Source: Prevotellaceae bacterium (lineage in GTDB: Bacteria; Bacteroidota; Bacteroidia; Bacteroidales; Bacteroidaceae). From it: DNA of 45,438 nt. A program made the translations under genes and the position numbers. Below are positions 41,412 to 45,438 of the stretch, in pieces. Within the stretch, counting starts at the first letter, position 1, and every line of letters begins with the position of its first letter. The notes under the pieces were generated by a model. It worked only from the letters and a program-made list of their open reading frames with translations, made no database searches and was not told where the DNA came from. The stretch spans positions 1 through 45,438 of the forward strand of contig JAQXXT010000104.1 of the NCBI GenBank assembly GCA_029226205.1, written 5' to 3'.

Positions 41412-42782
41412 ATGCGAAACAAAACATTTTATTCATTGATATTGGCACTGACGATCGCTGCACCGGCCCTTGCCGACAGTGATGTCAGTGCTGAGCGGGC
41501 AGCGCAGAACACGCCGAAAGGCTGGCCTGCCGTGGCTCTGCCGCAGATTGCCGCTATCACGAAGGCCAATACCGTTGTGATTACTTCTTTCGGAGCATAT
41601 TCTTCTTCCACGGATAACACGAAGGCTATCCAGGCTGCCCTCGATGCTGTCCCGGAGACGGGCGGTATGGTTGTCATTCCCGCTGGCACGTGGCTCTGCG
41701 GGCCAATCCGCATGAAGTCGCATACCGTGCTCCATCTCGCCAAGGGCGCCATGCTGAAACTCTTGCCGATGGGCCAATATCCCGTTGACGATAAAGGAAA
41801 TGCCAACAAGAACTTCTTTCTCAGCGGGCAACAGGACGCTACAGACCTCATCGTAGAAGGCGAGGATAAGAACAGTTCTGTCATCGACGGACAGGGCGCT
41901 GCATGGTGGGCCGCTGTCGACAGTGCCCGTGCCGTGAAGGAGAAGGGCCCGTCGCGTGCTCCGCTGATCCGCTTCGATTCCGGCAGCCGTTTCCTCGTAA
42001 GAAACCTTACGCTGCAGAACTCTCCCGGCGTAAACCTCACCATCGGCAGTGGCGGAAAGGGCAGCGATGGTACTGTCCATGACGTCATTATCCGAGAGCC
42101 GTCATCCTATCTGAAGACCGGCGCGTCGCATAACACCGATGGCATCCCTATCTGGGCCCCGCGTGTGAATGTCTACAACTGTGACATCAGTAATGGCGAT
42201 GATAATGTCGTTGTCGACTCCAATGGCCAGTATGTCCATGTATGGAACTGCCAGTTCGGGGAAGGCCATGGTGCTTCCATCGGCAGTTATACCGTTAATG
42301 TACATGATGTCCTTTGGGAGAAAATTACGTTCAAAGGAACCGACAGTGGTTTCCGCCTGAAGAGTCAGCACGGGCGCAGTGGAGATGTGTATAATATCAC
42401 GATGCGTGACTGTACGATGACGGGCGTCCGCAACCCCGTGTATATCGAATGCTGGTATGACAATAGTAAGAAGCCGAAACCGGATACTGCTGAGGCTGCT
42501 CCTCTCGATGATAAGACACCGCGGTTCCATGACATTCTTATTCAGAATGTTCTCTCGGTAGGAACGAAATACACGAAGAGTGAGAAGAATGGCTTCCCCA
42601 TCTATATCTACGGTCTTCCCGAGAGTCCCGTGAAGAATGTCACGCTCGACAATGTACGTATCTCTGCCGGCAAGGGCGCTTTCATGGCGTATTATGACAA
42701 TGTGAAGTTCGTCAATGGAACGACAATTACGAATACCTCTGATCCTTCCAAGACGTTTGAGGTGAAGTATCCGGGGAAATAA
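41412..42782 (+). CDS. GH28 polygalacturonase, short paralogue
   Basis: Exported 456-residue GH28 enzyme with a signal peptide (MRNKTFYSLILALTIAAPALA) and a single beta-helix. Motifs: SHNTDGIPIW around 240, SNGDDNVVVDSNG around 258, GEGHGASIGS around 284, FRLKSQHGRSG around 313. It closely parallels the upstream GH28 but stops at the end of the helix: it lacks the C-terminal beta-sandwich and sorting tail, so it is probably periplasmic. The pair looks like a tandem duplication followed by division of location between surface and periplasm. No own promoter element was found in the 13 nt after the repeat cluster, so it is probably read from the susC operon. Confidence 0.93.
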   Translation: MRNKTFYSLILALTIAAPALADSDVSAERAAQNTPKGWPAVALPQIAAITKANTVVITSFGAYSSSTDNTKAIQAALDAVPETGGMVVIPAGTWLCGPIRMKSHTVLHLAKGAMLKLLPMGQYPVDDKGNANKNFFLSGQQDATDLIVEGEDKNSSVIDGQGAAWWAAVDSARAVKEKGPSRAPLIRFDSGSRFLVRNLTLQNSPGVNLTIGSGGKGSDGTVHDVIIREPSSYLKTGASHNTDGIPIWAPRVNVYNCDISNGDDNVVVDSNGQYVHVWNCQFGEGHGASIGSYTVNVHDVLWEKITFKGTDSGFRLKSQHGRSGDVYNITMRDCTMTGVRNPVYIECWYDNSKKPKPDTAEAAPLDDKTPRFHDILIQNVLSVGTKYTKSEKNGFPIYIYGLPESPVKNVTLDNVRISAGKGAFMAYYDNVKFVNGTTITNTSDPSKTFEVKYPGK

Positions 42783-42808
42783 TTCGTCCACCGTGGGTGC
42801 TTTTGTTC

Positions 42809-42932
42809 TTCCTCCGTAGGGTGCGGCCCTTGTGGCCGTCCTAATTCCACCGTAGGGTGCGGCCCTTGTGGCCGTCCTAATCGGGAATCGTCGCAGTTAG
42901 GGCGCCCACAAGGGCCGCACCCTACGGAGGAA
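42809..42932. repeat. REPIN-like element: two direct type A units and one inverted
   Basis: Units at 42809-42844 and 42845-42881 face an inverted unit at 42896-42932. The outermost arms match each other (TTCCTCCGTAGGG with CCCTACGGAGGAA), whereas the inner unit has CCACCG. The loop holds GGGAATCGTCGCAG (42883-42896), which recurs inverted at 43707-43720. The inverted unit's core has GGGCGCCC in place of GGACGGCC. Confidence 0.9.
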
Positions 42933-42964
42933 GATGTTAAATCTGAATATTTTTCCATGAAAAA

Positions 42965-42996
42965 TTTGTCTGTTTCCAAGAAAAGCATTACCTTTG
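42965..42996 (+). promoter_or_regulatory. Promoter of the sigma factor gene
   Basis: TTTG (42965-42968), 20 nt, TACCTTTG (42989-42996). The predicted start near 43003 gives a leader of about 82 nt. Together with the repeat at 42809-42932 this accounts for the 302-nt gap. Confidence 0.7.
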
Positions 42997-43084
42997 TAGT
43001 AATCTTTAACATTTGTAACACAATAAACGATTAAATAGCCTATCGGATAGAACATTTACTTCAAGAAACAAAACGAATTTGACA

Positions 43085-43672
43085 ATGAAAATTCTCGAAG
43101 AAATGACTGACGAACAGTTGGCCATGCTTTATGTGGAAGGCAACGATCAGGCTTTCGACGTTCTCTTGCAACGCCATCAGGATAAGATCTATGCCTATAT
43201 TCTTTTCGTCGTACATAACCGGCAGATGACGGAGGATCTCTTTCAGGAGACCTTTGAACACATTATTGTGAACCTGCGTCAGCGTCGTTATCAGCCTACG
43301 GGAACCTTCTCGGGCTGGTGCCTGCGTGTGGCTCATAATGTTGTCATGGACTGGTATCGTAAGATGAAAGCCAGCCGTATCGTCGAACAGGATGATGATA
43401 ATGATCTCTCGCAGCTTGCCGGTAACAGTGAGCATAACCGTGAGCATGAGCTCGTGAAGGAGCAGGTGTTGATGGATGTGAAGCGGATGATGGCCCTTCT
43501 GCCGCCGTCGCAGCGTGAGGTTGTCTATATGCGCTTCTATCAAGAGATGAGTTTTAAGGAGATCGCGGATGCTACAAATGTCAGTATCAACACCTCCCTC
43601 GGGCGTATGCGCTATGCCATTCTCAATCTCCGTCGTATGGCGAAGAAGAACGGAATCACGTTGGAATTATAG
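43085..43672 (+). CDS. RNA polymerase sigma-70 family (ECF-like) factor
   Basis: A 195-residue cytoplasmic sigma factor. Region 2 spans ~12-95: QAFDVLLQRHQDKIYAYILFVV, then MTEDLFQETFEHIIVNLRQ (core binding) and GTFSGWCLRVAHNVVMDWYRKMKA (-10 recognition). An acidic linker follows (EQDDDNDLSQLAG). Region 4 (~135-190) has LPPSQREVVYMRFYQEMSFKEIADATNVSINTSLGRMRYAILNLRRM. ECF factors in this group often act without an adjacent FecR-type anti-sigma, and none is present here. Targets are unknown. ATG 43085 was preferred over TTG 43079. It has its own promoter and stands alone between two repeat elements. Confidence 0.9.
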   Translation: MKILEEMTDEQLAMLYVEGNDQAFDVLLQRHQDKIYAYILFVVHNRQMTEDLFQETFEHIIVNLRQRRYQPTGTFSGWCLRVAHNVVMDWYRKMKASRIVEQDDDNDLSQLAGNSEHNREHELVKEQVLMDVKRMMALLPPSQREVVYMRFYQEMSFKEIADATNVSINTSLGRMRYAILNLRRMAKKNGITLEL

Positions 43673-43676
43673 TCAC

Positions 43677-43752
43677 CGTAGGGTGCGGCCCGTGTGGCCG
43701 TCCGAACTGCGACGATTCCCTATTAGGACGGCCACACGGGCCGCACCCTACG
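43677..43752. repeat. Perfect inverted pair of variant type A repeats, contains rpe stop
   Basis: Arms of 27 bp (43677-43703 and 43726-43752) pair perfectly around a 22-nt loop. Both arms carry the same variant: CCCGTGTGG in the left and CCACACGGG in the right, against CCCTTGTGG elsewhere. It starts 4 nt after the sigma factor stop, and its right arm includes the rpe stop codon (43748-43750). It may act as a bidirectional transcription stop for the convergent genes. Confidence 0.9.
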
Positions 43753-44404
43753 CGTGGATCTCTTTCAATGCGGCGATCGTTCCTTTCGGATCCGTGCTCT
43801 TAAAGACATAAGAACCGGAGACGAGGACGTTGACGCCGGCCTTGACGAGGCGTGGCGCCGTCTCTGCCTGTACGCCACCGTCAACCTCGATGAGGGCATG
43901 ACTGTGGGCGGCATCAAGCATTTTTCTTAATCGCTGTACTTTGTCGATGGTATGTTCAATGAACTTCTGTCCACCGAATCCGGGGTTGACACTCATGATG
44001 AGGACCATGTCGAGATCATTCAGCACATCCTCGATCATGCACAGCGGCGTCGATGGGTTCAACGCCACACCGGCCTTCATCCCTGCGGCATGAATCGTCT
44101 GCAGCGTGCGGTGGAGATGCGGACACGTTTCTTGGTGAACGGTCATCATCATCGCGCCGGCGTCGGCGGTATGCTGGATATAGCGCTCAGGGTGTTCGAT
44201 CATATAATGAACGTCGAGGGGCTTACGGCAGTAGCTGCCGACCGCGTAGAGGACGGGGAATCCGAAAGAGATGTTCGGTACGAAAGAGCCGTCCATGATA
44301 TCCATGTGCAGCCAGTCAGCCTGACTGTCGTTGATCATGTCAATCTCCTGCCGCAGATCCAGAAAGTTGGCGCTGAGCAGGGAAGGGGATACGAGAGTTT
44401 CCAT
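43748..44404 (-). CDS. rpe: Ribulose-phosphate 3-epimerase
   Basis: Interconverts ribulose-5-phosphate and xylulose-5-phosphate in the pentose phosphate pathway. The 218-residue protein is a TIM barrel with every family motif: VSPSLLSANF, LHMDIMDGSFVPNISFG (metal and catalytic Asp), LDVHYMIEHPERY, MMMTVHQE, LIMSVNPGFGGQKFIE, and ALIEVDGGVQ with the second catalytic Asp. The length is normal. The final two codons (HA) and the TAG lie against or inside the type A repeat (CGTAGGG), so the repeat defines the 3' end. The ATG at 44404 is followed by the conserved N-terminus; upstream no clear TAnnTTTG was found (a TAACCTTTA near 44455 is a weak candidate). Confidence 0.96.
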   Translation of the reverse strand: METLVSPSLLSANFLDLRQEIDMINDSQADWLHMDIMDGSFVPNISFGFPVLYAVGSYCRKPLDVHYMIEHPERYIQHTADAGAMMMTVHQETCPHLHRTLQTIHAAGMKAGVALNPSTPLCMIEDVLNDLDMVLIMSVNPGFGGQKFIEHTIDKVQRLRKMLDAAHSHALIEVDGGVQAETAPRLVKAGVNVLVSGSYVFKSTDPKGTIAALKEIHA

Positions 44405-44722
44405 TATTTTTTATCGTTTCTGTCTTCTTGTCGTTTAGCTTGTTTAGTTGAGATAAAGGTTAGTCGGCTGTCCTGCCCGGTCGAAGGGGCGGTACAACCT
44501 AGCGAACTGTCTGATAAGCAGTAACGTCTGTTCACTCGGACCGGACGTCACCATTTTTCTTACGGGAGTAAAAATCTTCATAGGCGTTTCCATTATGTGT
44601 GAGGATAACGATATCCATGCGCCTTTATTGTGAAAAATCCGGAATAATTGATTTATATCAAGAAAATCTTTTATTTTTACATTTTTCTGCGTCCGGATTC
44701 TTTTTTCATCAGTCTTTTTATA
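44405..44722. other. Intergenic region without recognised gene
   Basis: This 318-nt stretch upstream of rpe contains no credible coding region on either strand. The part from 44405 to 44460 should hold the rpe promoter. The part from 44640 to 44722 is AT-rich. A tRNA-like 3' half (GTCTG-TTCACT-CGGAC near 44527, then CACCA) was examined and does not fold into a tRNA. Confidence 0.5.
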
Positions 44723-44730
44723 TATATTTG
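44723..44730 (+). promoter_or_regulatory. -7 element before the candidate small RNA
   Basis: TATATTTG matches TAnnTTTG. The -33 position has only a T-rich TTCTTTTTTC (44699-44708). The predicted start is near 44737. Confidence 0.5.
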
Positions 44731-44736
44731 CAACGT

Positions 44737-44804
44737 GTTTTTCATGGTATTAGATTATTAAGGTTTTGAGCATTGGGAGTCGTGAGACTGCTAATGCTTT
44801 TTTT
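44737..44804 (+). ncRNA. Candidate ~68-nt small RNA or orphan leader ending in a terminator
   Basis: Seven nt after a TATATTTG element, a short transcript would run into a hairpin: AGCATT (44769-44774) with AATGCT (44793-44798), extended by AGTC (44778-44781) with GACT (44786-44789) and a GTGA loop, followed by seven T residues (44798-44804). Only a 5-codon frame (ATG at 44744, encoding MVLDY then TAA) lies between. No gene follows, only repeats, so a free-standing small RNA is possible; a leader whose gene was displaced by repeats is the alternative. Confidence 0.4.
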
Positions 44805-44812
44805 GTCTCTTC

Positions 44813-45438
44813 CACCGTAGGGTGCGGCCCTTGTGGCCGTCCTAACGATCCCGTTGCAGGGTCCGTCCCTTGTGGCGGCCCGATGCCGGAACGGCATTTA
44901 CATTCATAGAATAATGGATAATTCGGCGTTACCGCCGACGGGCCGCCACAAGGGACGGCCCCTGCAGAGGATTGGCGTGGGTTAGGGGCGGCCTTATGCG
45001 GCCAAACGATCCCGTTGCAGGGGCCGTCCCTTGTGGCGGCCCGATGCCGGAACGGCATTTACATTCATTGTCTTGTGGCGGCCCGCTGCCGTTACGGCAT
45101 TTACATTCATTGAATAATGGATAATTCGGCGTTACCGCCGACGGGCCGCCACAAGGGCCGGCCCCTGCAGAGGATTGGTGAGGCCGTCCTAACGATCCTG
45201 TTGCAGGGGCCGTCCTTTATGGCGGCCCGATGCCGGAACGGCATTCACATTCATAGAATAATGGATAATTCGGCGTTACCGCCGACGGGCCGCCACGAGG
45301 GCCGGCCCCTGCAGAGGATTGGTGTAGGTTAGGGGCGGCCTTGTGGCCGTCCAAACGATCCCGTTGTAGGGGCGGCCCTTGTGGCCGTCCTAGGCCGTCC
45401 CTTGTGGCGGCCCGCTGCCGGAATGGCATTTACATTCA
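44813..45438. repeat. Dense mosaic of type A and type B repeats at right edge
   Basis: A type A unit at 44813-44846 is followed by type B copies at 44885-44974, a copy cut short at 45046-45070, 45088-45179, 45232-45322, and a partial from 45417 to the end. Between them are GATCC(C/T)GTTG(C/T)AGGGG and GGCCGTCC segments joining units head to head. Type B has a small palindrome (GCCGGAACGGC), an AT-rich 36-nt centre with TTTACATTCATAGAATAATGG, then CGGCG-TTAC-CGCCG and a GGGCCGCCACAAGGG core. There is no coding region here; open frames across it are artefacts. The window's first 107 nt are another copy. Confidence 0.9.

Noticed and set aside
43085..43672. Sigma factor as dedicated regulator of the pectin locus
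   Set aside because: It has a separate promoter, no adjacent anti-sigma factor, and neither SusC shows a clear N-terminal signalling domain of the FecA type; the neighbourhood alone does not support it.
44455..44560. tRNA-like sequence ending in CACCA
   Set aside because: A T-arm-like stem with a TTCACT loop is present, but no matching acceptor strand, D-arm or anticodon arm can be drawn.
39124..44812. Integron-like gene cassettes, because each gene is flanked by a palindromic repeat
   Set aside because: Repeats lie in both orientations and in variable number, no integrase or attC R/L box pattern is seen, and the genes are ordinary locus or housekeeping genes.

Overview
The window reads as chromosomal DNA of a gut or rumen Bacteroidota, most likely family Prevotellaceae. 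The evidence is two SusC/SusD outer-membrane glycan-uptake pairs, Bacteroidota-type promoters (TTTG or TTG, about 20 nt, then TAnnTTTG) in front of many genes, and secreted proteins ending in a short basic tail (G-[IL]-Y-I-Q-x-G-K-K) typical of Prevotella cargo. Species cannot be named from sequence alone. Both ends stop inside the same compound repeat, so the window may be a whole assembly contig broken at repeats.

Layout. 1-1900: compound repeats, a small acidic protein and a 5'-incomplete secreted protein, then a contiguous tandem repeat array. 1904-4134 (minus): cytochrome c maturation pair ccsA and ccs1/resB, and mscL. 4374-8065 (plus): gap, then an AAA-ATPase/PD-(D/E)XK protein overlapping miaA by ATGA. 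8213-12822 (minus): glycogen operon of GH133 debranching enzyme, GT4 synthase and a GH57 alpha-amylase-like protein. 13023-14377: a Crp/Fnr regulator and a convergent lipoprotein.

14568-42782 is a plant-glycan block. It starts with a GH28-GH105 fusion enzyme for pectin. A fructan locus follows: SusC, SusD, GH32, hybrid regulator, MFS sugar permease, fructokinase. A pectin locus comes next: CE8 pectin methylesterase, SusC, SusD, beta-helix surface lipoprotein, two GH28 polygalacturonases. The two loci divide the work in the usual way: surface binding and SusCD import, then periplasmic hydrolysis; in the fructan case inner-membrane fructose uptake and phosphorylation follow. 43085-44404 holds a sigma-70/ECF factor and rpe. 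The right end is a candidate small RNA followed by dense repeats.

Three signals stand out. (1) The fructan regulator at 24313-26520 has a sugar-binding sensor, receiver and AraC domain but no histidine-kinase ATPase domain, and its H-box has lost the Glu after the His. (2) The two fructan transcription units carry the same GTTACATGAAACAA box exactly 64 bp upstream of their -7 elements, which makes it a candidate operator for that regulator. (3) A REPIN/BIME-like family of GGCCACAAGGGCC-core repeats fills almost every intergenic gap from 39124 to the end and from 1 to 3692. Some copies form perfect inverted pairs with matched changes in both arms, and one supplies the stop codon of rpe. No transposase for it is present in the window.
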